Shown here: positions 44,697 through 53,499 of the stretch, in pieces
How positions within the stretch are numbered: the first letter of the stretch is position 1
Layout: each line of letters starts with the position of its first letter
From: an uncultured SAR86 cluster bacterium
Lineage (GTDB): Bacteria > Pseudomonadota > Gammaproteobacteria > Magnimaribacterales > D2472
DNA: 60,751 nt
NCBI GenBank assembly: GCA_905478035.1
Contig: CAJQGX010000002.1
Location: forward strand, 1 to 60,751
Direction of reading: 5' to 3'
Position numbers and translations under genes: made by a program
Notes under the pieces: generated by a model
The model's input: only the letters and a program-made list of their open reading frames with translations
Told to the model about the DNA's origin: nothing
The model's database searches: none

Positions 44697-45374
44697 TTCT
44701 TTTATAAGGGGGATTGTTATCCTCCTTTTATTTTCCATTGAGAGCTGATCAAGGCTCTCAAGGATTTTAACAAGATCAGACATATTTCTTTTTGTATATG
44801 TAATCAAATACTGAGCCTCTCTGTCTCCAAGATTTATTGAACTTAGATTTGCTATATTTTTTAAAGCCTCAAGAAGGTGATTATCGCTAATTGGAAAAAT
44901 TTTATAGCTGTTAAACTTTTTCATTCTTGAATCAAGATCTGGTAAGGAAAAGGCTGCTTTTATATCTTCAGATGAAGATGTAAAAATAAGTCTACAGTTT
45001 GTCTGAAGAGAGTTATTTATTAGATTGAAGAGCCCTATTTCCCATTCTTTTTTATTACGAATGATTTCTAAACCATCTATACAAACCAAGTCCATATTTT
45101 CTATAGACTCAATTATATCTACTCCATATCTGACAACCTCTTTTAATGGAAGAAATAATGCAGATTTTTTATTTTTACTATATTCATTACATAAAGACTG
45201 AAGTAAATAAGTTTTTCCGGAATTTTTAACTCCATAGATATATAGGTTATCTCCATTAGATAAATCTTTTATATCGTTTAATAGTTGCTCATTTTGTGGA
45301 TCAACATAAAAGCTATTAAAATTTGATTTAAAAGTCTTATTCCAAGGAAAAGTTAACTGTTTTGGGCTATTCAT
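44688..45374 (-). CDS. hda: DnaA regulatory inactivator Hda
   Basis: This 228-aa AAA+ protein hydrolyses DnaA-bound ATP together with the DNA-loaded sliding clamp. The N-terminal clamp-binding motif reads QLTFPW, a variant of the E. coli QLSLPL. Walker A is GVKNSGKTYLLQ and Walker B LVCIDGLE. Domain IV, the DNA-binding part of DnaA, is absent, which distinguishes Hda. It overlaps the phosphatidyltransferase gene by 8 bp and is last in the DUF2066-pgsA-like-hda operon. Confidence 0.9.
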   Translation of the reverse strand: MNSPKQLTFPWNKTFKSNFNSFYVDPQNEQLLNDIKDLSNGDNLYIYGVKNSGKTYLLQSLCNEYSKNKKSALFLPLKEVVRYGVDIIESIENMDLVCIDGLEIIRNKKEWEIGLFNLINNSLQTNCRLIFTSSSEDIKAAFSLPDLDSRMKKFNSYKIFPISDNHLLEALKNIANLSSINLGDREAQYLITYTKRNMSDLVKILESLDQLSMENKRRITIPLIKELL

Positions 45375-45918
45375 TATGATATTTATTTAAGCTTATAAAC
45401 CAATCTTTAGCATAAACAACAAGACTTAAAAGCGTTATTATAAGTATAAAAATATCTAGCATTATTAGAGAGATATTAAATTGGAGGATTTGAAGCAACA
45501 AAACAACAAAAATATAAATAATTTGAAGTGCTGTTGTTAATTTTCCTAAAATATTTGGAAGTGGAGTCTCCGTTTCTATCAACGTCATATGAATTGCAGC
45601 GCCAAGAAGAATTGCAATATCTCTTCCAATAAAAATAATAAATATATAGAGGGGTATGAAAGAGTTAAGCCATAAAATAAAAATAGTCCCAGATAGAAGC
45701 AGTTTATCAGCTACAGGGTCAAGAATTGTGCCAAGATATGTTTGCCAATTCATTCTTCGTGCTAAGAATCCATCCAAGGCATCAGTTATTGATGCGATCA
45801 AGAAGTAAATAAGGCTGATCACAAATTCGCCCAAAAAAATATTATTTAAGATTGGATAAACCAGGCCTATTCTAAATATAGATAGCAGATTTGGTATAAA
45901 TATAAAGTACTTACTCAT
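45367..45918 (-). CDS. CDP-alcohol phosphatidyltransferase (PgsA-like)
   Basis: This 183-aa membrane enzyme carries the complete catalytic motif D-x2-DG-x2-AR-x8-G-x3-D-x3-D: Asp46, Asp49, Gly50, Ala53, Arg54, Gly63, Asp67 and Asp71. About five membrane segments are present. The N-terminal IPNLLSIFRI resembles phosphatidylglycerophosphate synthase, but the alcohol acceptor cannot be proved. Adjacent genes overlap by 8 bp (hda) and 4 bp (DUF2066), and gammaproteobacteria often keep this trio beside purM. Confidence 0.9.
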   Translation of the reverse strand: MSKYFIFIPNLLSIFRIGLVYPILNNIFLGEFVISLIYFLIASITDALDGFLARRMNWQTYLGTILDPVADKLLLSGTIFILWLNSFIPLYIFIIFIGRDIAILLGAAIHMTLIETETPLPNILGKLTTALQIIYIFVVLLLQILQFNISLIMLDIFILIITLLSLVVYAKDWFISLNKYHNE

Positions 45919-46943
45919 TTTACATGCCTGATAAGTATAAAATTTTCTTCTTCATTAAAATCAATAACTTTAAAGTAACTGTTATCTTTAAATTCATTAA
46001 CAAGGTTCTCTAAATTACCTAATATTGAAGCTTTGTAAGTAATTTTATTATTTTGAAAACTCATAATATCTATCGACGATATACCAATGATTTTATTCAA
46101 TCTATCCCTTACATCAATGTAGTCATTGTATGAAGAAAGATCATTAACTAAAATATTTAATAATGATTTTTTTTCAGATTGTATATCTAGCTTTTTAAGC
46201 TTCTCATCAATTAATTCTAGTAAAAATTTATCAAAAATTTTTGATATTTTTTGATGTATGTCCTCTGATGAAGATATTGCTGATTCTATATCTCCAGAAA
46301 AAATCCAATCATTTACCCCACTCTTAGTTAATTTAATTTTGACAAGCATATCAAAATTATATTTAGAAGAAATTCTATTTACAGGATTAGATAATATAGT
46401 TGAAGTTGCTAAATCGTTTGAATCTTCAAGATCAAAAATAGGTAATTCTAAAAATAAGCCTCTGCTACTTGAAAACTTTTCAAGGGATTCAACAAAAACT
46501 TTATCAATGGTTTTAAGTTTAGAATTGTAAGATAAATAATATGGCTGTTGTGAGCCAGAATCTATCTCAATTAGGAATAACAAAACAGGCCTTGAATAGT
46601 TAATTATTGGTATGGATAAAATATCCAGCTGATTGATAAACTTATCTTGATTGAAAATTACCTTTAAGTAAGACTTACCATCAATTTTCTTTATTGAATA
46701 GCTAGTAATAAAATCTTTTCTTTTTGAACCTGAGTTTATAATTTTCCATACATTTGATGGCGAAGAAGATCCGCTTAAACGGTAGACCATATTATTGAAT
46801 GCAGAATTAATTGACTTCTCAATTTGAGAAGATTCTTGAATTGGTTCATAAATAGTAAAAAGATCATTAAACTCCTTCCCAAAGGAGTGATTAGAAAAGA
46901 TAATAAAGACTACTATTAAATGTTTAAAAATTTTATTATTCAT
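45915..46943 (-). CDS. DUF2066 secreted protein
   Basis: This protein of unknown function is commonly encoded between purM and hda in gammaproteobacteria. I use the ATG at 46943 (342 aa), which places a signal peptide (about 1-22, ending HSFGKEF) at the N-terminus; a TTG at 46973 lies inside purM. The N-terminal YEPIQESSQIEKSINSAFNNMVYRLSG matches the DUF2066 opening. Its start is 23 bp from the divergent purM ATG. Confidence 0.78.
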   Translation of the reverse strand: MNNKIFKHLIVVFIIFSNHSFGKEFNDLFTIYEPIQESSQIEKSINSAFNNMVYRLSGSSSPSNVWKIINSGSKRKDFITSYSIKKIDGKSYLKVIFNQDKFINQLDILSIPIINYSRPVLLFLIEIDSGSQQPYYLSYNSKLKTIDKVFVESLEKFSSSRGLFLELPIFDLEDSNDLATSTILSNPVNRISSKYNFDMLVKIKLTKSGVNDWIFSGDIESAISSSEDIHQKISKIFDKFLLELIDEKLKKLDIQSEKKSLLNILVNDLSSYNDYIDVRDRLNKIIGISSIDIMSFQNNKITYKASILGNLENLVNEFKDNSYFKVIDFNEEENFILIRHVK

Positions 46944-46966
46944 TTGTTTCACACTAGGTATTCTAA

Positions 46967-47998
46967 ATGACAAAAGAAATTATAGATAATGATCCTTATA
47001 AATCTGCTGGTGTAGATATTCAAGCTGGGAATGATTTAGTTGATAAAATCAAGGATGATGTAGCATCCTCACATGGTCCAAATGTTCTTGGCAATATAGG
47101 CGGTTTTGCAGGAATGTTTAAATTAGACAAAGAGTATAAAAATCCCATTTTAGTTGCATGCACTGATGGTGTTGGAACCAAAGTAGCTCTAGCGCAGGAA
47201 ACACAAAAATTAGATTCAATTGGCCAAGATCTTGTTGCAATGTGTGTGAATGATTTAATTGTTTGTGGCGCTAAACCATTATTTTTTTTAGATTACTTTG
47301 CCACTTCCAAACTTGATGTTAATGAAGCAGCTGTAATAATCAAAAGTATAGCCAAGGCATGTAAAGATTCAGGGTGTGCTCTCTTGGGAGGTGAGACTGC
47401 AGAAATGCCTGGACACTATGCAGGTAATAATTTTGATCTAGCTGGCTTCTCTGTTGGGTGTGTTGATGAGCACAAAATACTAACTAATAAATCGGTTGAA
47501 TCAGGGGATATTTTACTAGGCATTGAATCTAGTGGGCCTCATTCAAATGGGTTTTCATTAATAAGAAAGATAATCAGTGAATCGGATCTAAATATAGATG
47601 AATATCAACATATTACTGAAATGGCTCTAAAGCCAACCCACCTTTACCCTAGTTTGATATTGAACTTGTTGTCAAAATATAAAATAAATGGGATGGCACA
47701 TATAACTGGTGGTGGATTAACAGAAAATATTCCAAGATCTATTCCAAAAAATCTGTCTGTGACAATTAATAAGAGTTCTTGGGAAATGCCAGAAATATTT
47801 CAATGGCTTCAAAAAAATGGAAATATTTTAGAAGAAGAAATGTTTAGAGTTTTTAATTGTGGAATAGGAATGGTGCTCATCGTAGATAAAAATAATTCAG
47901 AATTAATTCAGGAAGATATTAGATCGCTTGGATTTAAGAATTATATTATTGGTGAAGTTACTGATGAAGGCATTAATAATCCCGTTAGATACCTATAA
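46967..47998 (+). CDS. purM: Phosphoribosylformylglycinamidine cyclo-ligase (AIR synthetase)
   Basis: This 343-aa enzyme performs step five of purine synthesis. Markers are DPYKSAGVDIQAGNDLV, ACTDGVGTKVALA (nucleotide/metal site), LVAMCVNDLIVCGAKPLFFLDY, LGGETAEMPG and GSHSNG-like SSGPHSNGFSLIRK. It starts the operon purM-purN-DUF3108, with 3 nt before purN. Confidence 0.96.
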   Translation: MTKEIIDNDPYKSAGVDIQAGNDLVDKIKDDVASSHGPNVLGNIGGFAGMFKLDKEYKNPILVACTDGVGTKVALAQETQKLDSIGQDLVAMCVNDLIVCGAKPLFFLDYFATSKLDVNEAAVIIKSIAKACKDSGCALLGGETAEMPGHYAGNNFDLAGFSVGCVDEHKILTNKSVESGDILLGIESSGPHSNGFSLIRKIISESDLNIDEYQHITEMALKPTHLYPSLILNLLSKYKINGMAHITGGGLTENIPRSIPKNLSVTINKSSWEMPEIFQWLQKNGNILEEEMFRVFNCGIGMVLIVDKNNSELIQEDIRSLGFKNYIIGEVTDEGINNPVRYL

Positions 47999-48001
47999 GT
48001 A

Positions 48002-48649
48002 ATGAAAAAAATAGTTGTTTTAATCTCTGGAAATGGTTCGAACCTGCAAGCTATTATTGATAATTGCAACTCAGGCAATATAAACGCAGAGATTGCTTGT
48101 GTAATAAGCAATAAGGAAGATGTATATGGAATTGAAAGAGCAAAAACCTCAAAAATTAAAACAAAAATTATCAATGAAGATGCATTTCAATCAAGAGCGC
48201 ATTTTGATGAAGGATTATTTAATTTATTGCTAGATATTAATGCTGATCTTATTGTTCTTGCAGGCTTTATGAAAATACTTGACGAAAGGACTGCTAATTA
48301 TTTTTTTGGTAAGATCATAAATATACACCCATCTTTATTACCAAAATATCCAGGATTGAATACACATAAAAAAGTTATTGAAAATAAAGAAAAATATCAT
48401 GGAGTTTCAGTACACTATGTCTCTTCACAACTAGATGCAGGTCCTTTAATTGCTCAAGGGCAAATTAAAGTTAATAAAGATGAAAATACTGAAAACTTAA
48501 AAGAAAGAATACATAAAGTAGAGCACATTATTTATCCAGAAGTTATAAAGCTTATCTGCGACAATAAAATATATTTAAATCTCGGCAAGACAGTTAATTT
48601 ATATACCAATGATACCAAAGGCTTCATGCATAATTCTTATGAAATTTAA
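48002..48649 (+). CDS. purN: Phosphoribosylglycinamide formyltransferase
   Basis: This 215-aa enzyme transfers a formyl group from 10-formyl-tetrahydrofolate to GAR. The phosphate loop is SGNGSNLQA; the catalytic Asn-His pair lies in INIHPSLLPKYPG, and the aspartate in QLDAGPLIAQG. It depends on folate produced by FolD. It overlaps DUF3108 by 11 bp. Confidence 0.95.
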   Translation: MKKIVVLISGNGSNLQAIIDNCNSGNINAEIACVISNKEDVYGIERAKTSKIKTKIINEDAFQSRAHFDEGLFNLLLDINADLIVLAGFMKILDERTANYFFGKIINIHPSLLPKYPGLNTHKKVIENKEKYHGVSVHYVSSQLDAGPLIAQGQIKVNKDENTENLKERIHKVEHIIYPEVIKLICDNKIYLNLGKTVNLYTNDTKGFMHNSYEI

Positions 48650-49322
48650 TTTATTTCTTCTAATAATTTTTTCTATAAGCAATATAAATGCTGAATCGAT
48701 TGGTGAATATTCTGCTAAATATTCGTATATATCAGATGAAATATCCATTAAAGGAATAAGAAAATTAGAAATTATTGATAATCAATATTTAATGAACTTT
48801 AAAGCGAAGAATTTACTTGCAAGTATGGAGATTAGTTCTAGCTTTAAAATTAATAATAAAATACTTAAAACCAATAGTTACAAAATCAAAGTGCGTCCAA
48901 GCTTTGTTAATAGAGATCAAAGAATAAAGTTTGATTATGATAATAAAACTATTTCATCTTCAGGCAGAGAAGAATGGCAAAAGGAAATAACTATCAATGA
49001 TGAAATATTTGATCCGCTAAATGCTCAAATAAAAATTAGGATAAATTTGATTTCGGGATTAGAAAATTTTTCTATCAATTTACTTGAAATAGAATCAGGT
49101 GAAATAGAAAGAAATTTCTATGCGGTCTCTGGAAGAGAAATTTTGATATTTAATGAATTAGAATATGAATGTATCGTTTTAAAAAGAATAAGGGAGTCTG
49201 ATGCTAGAGAAACCCTTTACTATATTGCGCCTAGCTTAAACTATATGTTTCTTAAAATAATTGATACAGGCGAGGATAGAAATCAATCATTGGAGCTTCT
49301 AGAAATTTTAAGTCTTGGGTAA
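48639..49322 (+). CDS. DUF3108 secreted protein
   Basis: This protein of unknown function follows purMN in many gammaproteobacteria. The ATG at 48639 overlaps the purN end and gives 227 aa with a signal peptide (1-18, ending SNINA). The mature part is beta-rich with [21 protein letters not shown], then [14 protein letters not shown] near the end, consistent with DUF3108. It overlaps convergent dcd by 15 bp. Confidence 0.78.
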   Translation: MKFNLFLLIIFSISNINAESIGEYSAKYSYISDEISIKGIRKLEIIDNQYLMNFKAKNLLASMEISSSFKINNKILKTNSYKIKVRPSFVNRDQRIKFDYDNKTISSSGREEWQKEITINDEIFDPLNAQIKIRINLISGLENFSINLLEIESGEIERNFYAVSGREILIFNELEYECIVLKRIRESDARETLYYIAPSLNYMFLKIIDTGEDRNQSLELLEILSLG

Positions 49323-49877
49323 TGTCACTCCAGTCTGACCTTGATACTTCCCATTTCTATCTTTGTAGCTAGTTTCACACTCTTCATCAGATTCAAAAAA
49401 TAGCATTTGAGCTACACCCTCTCCTGCATAAATCTTTGCAGGTAAATTTGTAGTATTTGAGAATTCTAAAGTAACATGACCTTCCCATTCGGGCTCTAGA
49501 GGAGTTACATTTACGATAATTCCACATCTAGCATAAGTAGACTTGCCTAGACAGATAGTCAATACGTTTCTAGGTATTCTAAAGTACTCAACGGTTCTAG
49601 CTAAAGCAAAAGAATTAGGCGGAATAATACAAACATCTGACTGGATATCTACAAAACTTTTTTCATCGAATGATTTTGGATCAACAATAGCAGAATGGAT
49701 ATTTGTAAAAACCTTAAATTCATTTGAACACCTAACATCATAACCATAACTGGATACACCATAAGAAATAAGCTTCTGCCCTTTTTCATCAAGCCTTACT
49801 TGATTACTTGAAAAAGGCTCAATCATTTTATTTTCCATGGACATTGTTGTAATCCATTTATCTGATTTAATCGTCAT
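49308..49877 (-). CDS. dcd: dCTP deaminase
   Basis: This 189-aa enzyme converts dCTP to dUTP for thymidylate synthesis. Family motifs are [27 protein letters not shown] and [20 protein letters not shown], which carries the catalytic glutamate. [10 protein letters not shown] ends the protein. It overlaps recR by 11 bp, so it is translated from the recX-dnaX-recR transcript, an uncommon link of nucleotide pool and replication genes. Confidence 0.95.
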   Translation of the reverse strand: MTIKSDKWITTMSMENKMIEPFSSNQVRLDEKGQKLISYGVSSYGYDVRCSNEFKVFTNIHSAIVDPKSFDEKSFVDIQSDVCIIPPNSFALARTVEYFRIPRNVLTICLGKSTYARCGIIVNVTPLEPEWEGHVTLEFSNTTNLPAKIYAGEGVAQMLFFESDEECETSYKDRNGKYQGQTGVTLPKT

Positions 49878-50463
49878 TTATTTCCGTTCTCCCTTGAATT
49901 GCTCTAGCAATAGTGTTCCCATCAACGTACTCTAACTCTCCGCCAATAGGAATACCATAAGATATTCTAGAAACCTTAATATTTTTAATGTGATCTTTTA
50001 GAAATACCGCTGTTGCATCTCCTTCAACAGTAGAACTAGTAGCAAGAATAACTTCCTTAGTATTTTCCTTTTCAACTAAATTTAAAAAATCATTAATACC
50101 AAGATCTTCTGGACTTATTCCCTCTATAGGTGAAAGTCTGCCAAGTAAAACAAAATATTTACCTCTAAAACCTCCAGTAGATTCTATAGCCAAAACATCT
50201 GAGGGACTCTCAACAACGCATATACTATCTATATCTCTAGAAGTATCAGAGCATATTTTGCATAAATCATTTGATGTAAGCATGCGGCATCGTGCACATC
50301 TGCTAATTTCCTCTACAGCCTCCAGCATGGTTTTAGCTAAAACTGCAGCACCATCTTTATTTTTATCTAATAAATATAATGCCATTCTTTGAGCTGATTT
50401 CTTTCCAACACCTGGTAAAATCATGAGAGCATTGATTAAATCATTTAATAAATCTTGATTCAT
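49867..50463 (-). CDS. recR: Recombination mediator protein RecR
   Basis: This 198-aa repair protein acts with RecF/RecO to load RecA. The helix-hairpin-helix [17 protein letters not shown] (about 17-33), the zinc motif CARCRML...CKIC, and the Toprim domain [13 protein letters not shown] are all visible. It begins 1 nt after dnaX. The ybaB gene that normally separates dnaX and recR is absent. Confidence 0.96.
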   Translation of the reverse strand: MNQDLLNDLINALMILPGVGKKSAQRMALYLLDKNKDGAAVLAKTMLEAVEEISRCARCRMLTSNDLCKICSDTSRDIDSICVVESPSDVLAIESTGGFRGKYFVLLGRLSPIEGISPEDLGINDFLNLVEKENTKEVILATSSTVEGDATAVFLKDHIKNIKVSRISYGIPIGGELEYVDGNTIARAIQGRTEINDD

Positions 50464-50464
50464 T

Positions 50465-52063
50465 CTATCCTCTAGGTTTTATTGAAGTCTTATCAATATT
50501 GCCACTATGTTTTTTTAAAAAATTTTGAATGGATTGGTTGGATGAAATAGATTTCTCTGCTTTTTCTTGATTTGCAGCTTCTTTTTTATTTTGTGCATTT
50601 ATTGGTGAAAGTGATATATCTCCATGTTCAATTTTAATTTCTATATCAGCCTTAAGCTTTAACCCACAAATAGAGCTAAATTCTTTAAATACATTCTCAG
50701 GTATATTGCCTTCATCATCACCAGTATTGAGAATTAATTCTTTTCCTTCAAAACTATTAAAAGATAAATGGCCGAAGTAATTTCTAGCAAATGGACTCAA
50801 GTCAAGTGAATTAAAGAAGATGATCCATTCATTATGATTCTTAATTGAAATTCCACTATCTTGAGAAGAAGGTTTAGCTTTTTTTTCATCAACATTAATA
50901 TCTATTTCAGCATTCTTTTCTACTTCAATTTTTAAAGTTTTTTTTTCTACAGATATAGTATTATTAATTTTAGGTGCTTCATCAATTTTATGAAGTGGAT
51001 TAAATGCAAGCATTCTTAATAAACAGATTTCGAGAGCTTCTTTTGCATTTGGGTGCACGCTAAATTTAGAATAGGCATTAACTGCTATTTCATATAACAA
51101 CTGACAAAACTCTTCATCAATTTTATTAGCAAGATCACATATTGTGGGGTCTTTTAAGTTATTTAATACCTGATGAAGAGACATTTGATGAATGATTGAT
51201 ATTATATTTTTTAAAATAGCATCATATTCAGGCGAGAGTTCCTCTATTTTATATAAATAGCTAAAAGCCAGTTCGCCATTCCCATCAATAATGGACTCTA
51301 ATAATGAGATTAAAAGAGTATTATCTATAGTTCCTAATAATGCACCTACTTTACCAGCTTCTAAACTTCCGTTTCCATGTGCAATTGCTTGATCTAAAAG
51401 AGTCAGCGCATCTCTTATTGATCCTTCTGCTGAGGATCCTATAAGCTCAATACTTTCTTGATCATAAGAAATACTCTCAAGGTCTAAAATCTTCTTTAGA
51501 TGATTAGTTAAAACACTTCCACCAACCGTTTTAAGATTTAACTGCAAGCATCTCGATTGCACAGTTTTAGGTATTTTTTCTGGGTTTGTGGTGGCAAAAA
51601 TAAAAACAACATGAGCTGGAGGTTCTTCTAAAGTTTTTAAAAGTGCATTGAAGCTACTTTTTGATAGCATATGAACTTCATCTATTAAATAAACTTTATA
51701 TCGTCCCTGAGTTGGTGATTGAGGAACAGTCTCTAGCAGATCTCTCATATCATCTATACCAGTCTTTGATGCAGCATCAATTTCAAGAAAATCTAAACTT
51801 CGACCTATTTTTATTTCATTACAATTAGTGCATTCATCGCAAGGTTTTGAGGTTGGATTGTTAAATGACATGCAATTTAAACACTTAGCTAAAATTCTAG
51901 CTAAAGTTGTTTTTCCAACGCCTCTTGTACCTGAAAAAATATATGATTGATGAATTCTTTCTTGAGATATTCCATTCGCTATAGCTTGAACAATATGCTC
52001 CTGTCCAACAACTTCTTCAAAGTTTGTTGGTCTATATTTTCTTGCTAAAACCTCATAGGACAT
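50465..52063 (-). CDS. dnaX: DNA polymerase III tau (gamma) subunit
   Basis: This 532-aa clamp-loader ATPase has Walker A GTRGVGKTT (about 45-53), the zinc knuckle formed by Cys64, Cys75, Cys78 and Cys81, Walker B YLIDEVHML, and sensor 1 FATTNPEKIP. The clamp-loader domains end near residue 365. The tail (370-532) is lysine- and glutamate-rich, as in tau. At codons 373-376 there is a run of nine A (50938-50946) where a -1 shift reads N-F-K-N-stop, giving a 379-residue gamma-like form. It lies 21 nt downstream of recX. Confidence 0.95.
   Translation of the reverse strand: MSYEVLARKYRPTNFEEVVGQEHIVQAIANGISQERIHQSYIFSGTRGVGKTTLARILAKCLNCMSFNNPTSKPCDECTNCNEIKIGRSLDFLEIDAASKTGIDDMRDLLETVPQSPTQGRYKVYLIDEVHMLSKSSFNALLKTLEEPPAHVVFIFATTNPEKIPKTVQSRCLQLNLKTVGGSVLTNHLKKILDLESISYDQESIELIGSSAEGSIRDALTLLDQAIAHGNGSLEAGKVGALLGTIDNTLLISLLESIIDGNGELAFSYLYKIEELSPEYDAILKNIISIIHQMSLHQVLNNLKDPTICDLANKIDEEFCQLLYEIAVNAYSKFSVHPNAKEALEICLLRMLAFNPLHKIDEAPKINNTISVEKKTLKIEVEKNAEIDINVDEKKAKPSSQDSGISIKNHNEWIIFFNSLDLSPFARNYFGHLSFNSFEGKELILNTGDDEGNIPENVFKEFSSICGLKLKADIEIKIEHGDISLSPINAQNKKEAANQEKAEKSISSNQSIQNFLKKHSGNIDKTSIKPRG
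50925..50947 (-). promoter_or_regulatory. Candidate dnaX slippage site (A9) with adjacent -1 frame stop
   Basis: On the minus strand codons GAA AAA AAA ACT (373-376) contain nine A and the heptamer A-AAA-AAA. The -1 frame continues AAC TTT AAA AAT TGA. The stop lies four codons on. No upstream Shine-Dalgarno-like stimulator or downstream hairpin is evident, so slippage by RNA polymerase is as likely as ribosomal shifting. Confidence 0.5.
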
Positions 52064-52084
52064 AGCGATAAATCATAACATGAC

Positions 52085-52525
52085 CTAGCTTATAACTGAG
52101 TCAATTTCTTGAAAACTAAAGCCTCTATTTTGCATAAAACTTTTTTGTTTAGATTTGTCTTTATAATCAGATGAAACTCCATCTTTATATTTTTTATTAA
52201 ACACATTTTTTGCTATTTCTTTCCATCCGCCTTCATCTAAAATTGCATTAGATGATATAGAGTTAGAAATACCTCTTACTGAAAGCTCATAAATAATTTT
52301 TTTTGGTCCAAAGCCTTTTCTTTTTCTTATACGAACGTACATCTCAGCATAACGCTCATCATTAACTAAATTATTTATTTTTAATTTTTCAACAACTGCA
52401 TCTATTAATTCAGGAGATTTAAATTTTTTTAAAAGTTTATTAGTTAGTTCGTGCTCAGAGTGCTCTCGCCTTGAGATTATATCTAAGGACTTATTATAAA
52501 TATCAGATAGGCTCTCTTCTGTCAT
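52085..52525 (-). CDS. recX: Regulatory protein RecX
   Basis: This 146-aa helical protein modulates RecA filaments. RREHSEHELTNKLLKKF near the N-terminus, LVNDERYAEMYVRIRKRKGFGPKKIIYEL in the middle and MQNRGFSFQEIDSVI at the end are the three RecX repeats. recA is not adjacent. It abuts the lipoprotein gene upstream with no gap. Confidence 0.9.
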   Translation of the reverse strand: MTEESLSDIYNKSLDIISRREHSEHELTNKLLKKFKSPELIDAVVEKLKINNLVNDERYAEMYVRIRKRKGFGPKKIIYELSVRGISNSISSNAILDEGGWKEIAKNVFNKKYKDGVSSDYKDKSKQKSFMQNRGFSFQEIDSVIS

Positions 52526-52987
52526 TTAATCAAATGGTATAACTCTTGATTTTCCATTTCTTTTTATAATTCTCACCAACTGATTTTTCGAAAAATCATA
52601 TGAGCCAACTTCTTGAATTATAGATATTAGCTTTCCATTATCTGTCTCAATTAACAATTCTATTGCATTCTTTTTAGTGAGATTAGATCCTATTTCAGCG
52701 CCTGCTGCAGACCCTATCAAGCCACCAATCAAAGATGCTATATCTGATTCAGTTTCAGAATCTGTAACTCCCTTGCCAGCAACACCACCAATTAATGCTC
52801 CCGCGACAGCACCCTTTTCTCTATCTCCTTCTATAGTTACTTCAGTTATATCAATAACTTTACCCAAAACTACGTATTGTTGCTTTTGAGCATCCCCTCT
52901 TTTAACCACATCAGGAGCATATGAAGTATTAATACATCCAACAGTAAAAATTGAAATTAGTAAGATACTTATAAAATTTTTATTCAT
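52526..52987 (-). CDS. Glycine-zipper outer-membrane lipoprotein (SlyB-like)
   Basis: This 153-aa protein starts at ATG 52987, preceded by GGAG; the longer frame from 53032 extends into the upstream gene. The lipobox is FTVGC (Cys18). Two glycine-zipper hydrophobic stretches, GAVAGALIGGVAGKGV and IASLIGGLIGSAAGAEIG, follow. A C-terminal beta domain (about 105-153) ends it. SlyB relatives stabilise the outer membrane under stress. It overlaps the upstream secreted-protein gene by 8 bp. Confidence 0.85.
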   Translation of the reverse strand: MNKNFISILLISIFTVGCINTSYAPDVVKRGDAQKQQYVVLGKVIDITEVTIEGDREKGAVAGALIGGVAGKGVTDSETESDIASLIGGLIGSAAGAEIGSNLTKKNAIELLIETDNGKLISIIQEVGSYDFSKNQLVRIIKRNGKSRVIPFD

Positions 52988-53387
52988 TAATATTCTCCAT
53001 AAACTTATAATTACGTTGTAATTCTTCTGCAATCATAAAGTAATTTCTATCTTTATTCATGCCATCAAGCAGCTTAACTTTAAAAACTTTTGAGTTAAAT
53101 TTTTCTTCTAGTAATTGAATTTTATATCCAGTATTTAGTTTCTCAATATCACGAGAATCTACTATTGAAAATTCATCCCAATCATTAAATTTTCTTGCCC
53201 TATAGGTGTTATATGCATCATTAGGGAGATAATATAAAACTTCACTACCAGAGTTTGACAACCTACTGCTTCTAGTTTCTAGCTGCCAAATGTCTCCTGG
53301 AGATGGTTTTTGAATTTTAGTTTCTTCTGATGACGCCAATAATGGAAAAAGAAACATAACAAAGATAGTTAATAATATTTTATTCAT
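52980..53387 (-). CDS. Secreted protein of unknown function
   Basis: I do not recognise this 135-aa protein. A signal peptide (1-20, ending PLLASSEE) is clear. The mature part contains PGDIWQLETRSSRLSNSGSE and is rich in charged residues with no cysteine, so it is probably a small periplasmic protein. It is first in the operon leading to the glycine-zipper lipoprotein, recX, dnaX, recR and dcd. It is divergent from the heat-shock gene across a 193-bp control region. An envelope stress role is possible but unproven. Confidence 0.7.
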   Translation of the reverse strand: MNKILLTIFVMFLFPLLASSEETKIQKPSPGDIWQLETRSSRLSNSGSEVLYYLPNDAYNTYRARKFNDWDEFSIVDSRDIEKLNTGYKIQLLEEKFNSKVFKVKLLDGMNKDRNYFMIAEELQRNYKFMENINE

Positions 53388-53420
53388 AATAGTTTGACCA
53401 AAATCATTTATAAAAGTTGC

Positions 53421-53449
53421 ATTAATTTATTCTATCAGAATAAATTAAT
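53421..53449. repeat. 29-bp inverted repeat upstream of hsp20
   Basis: Arms ATTAATTTATTC (53421-53432) and GAATAAATTAAT (53438-53449) are exact complements around TATCA. It ends 13 bp before the sigma-32-like -35 of hsp20. It could be an operator for either divergent gene. Confidence 0.6.
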
Positions 53450-53462
53450 TAATCTGAATGGC

Positions 53463-53488
53463 CTTGTAAAAAATATAAATGCCCATAA
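53463..53488 (+). promoter_or_regulatory. Sigma-32-type promoter for hsp20
   Basis: CTTGTA (53463-53468) and GCCCATAA (53481-53488) resemble the heat-shock CTTGAA and CCCCATNT elements. The spacing of 12 bp is one short of the usual range. The predicted start, about 53495, gives an 86-nt leader. Confidence 0.6.
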
Positions 53489-53499
53489 CTAAATTACAA

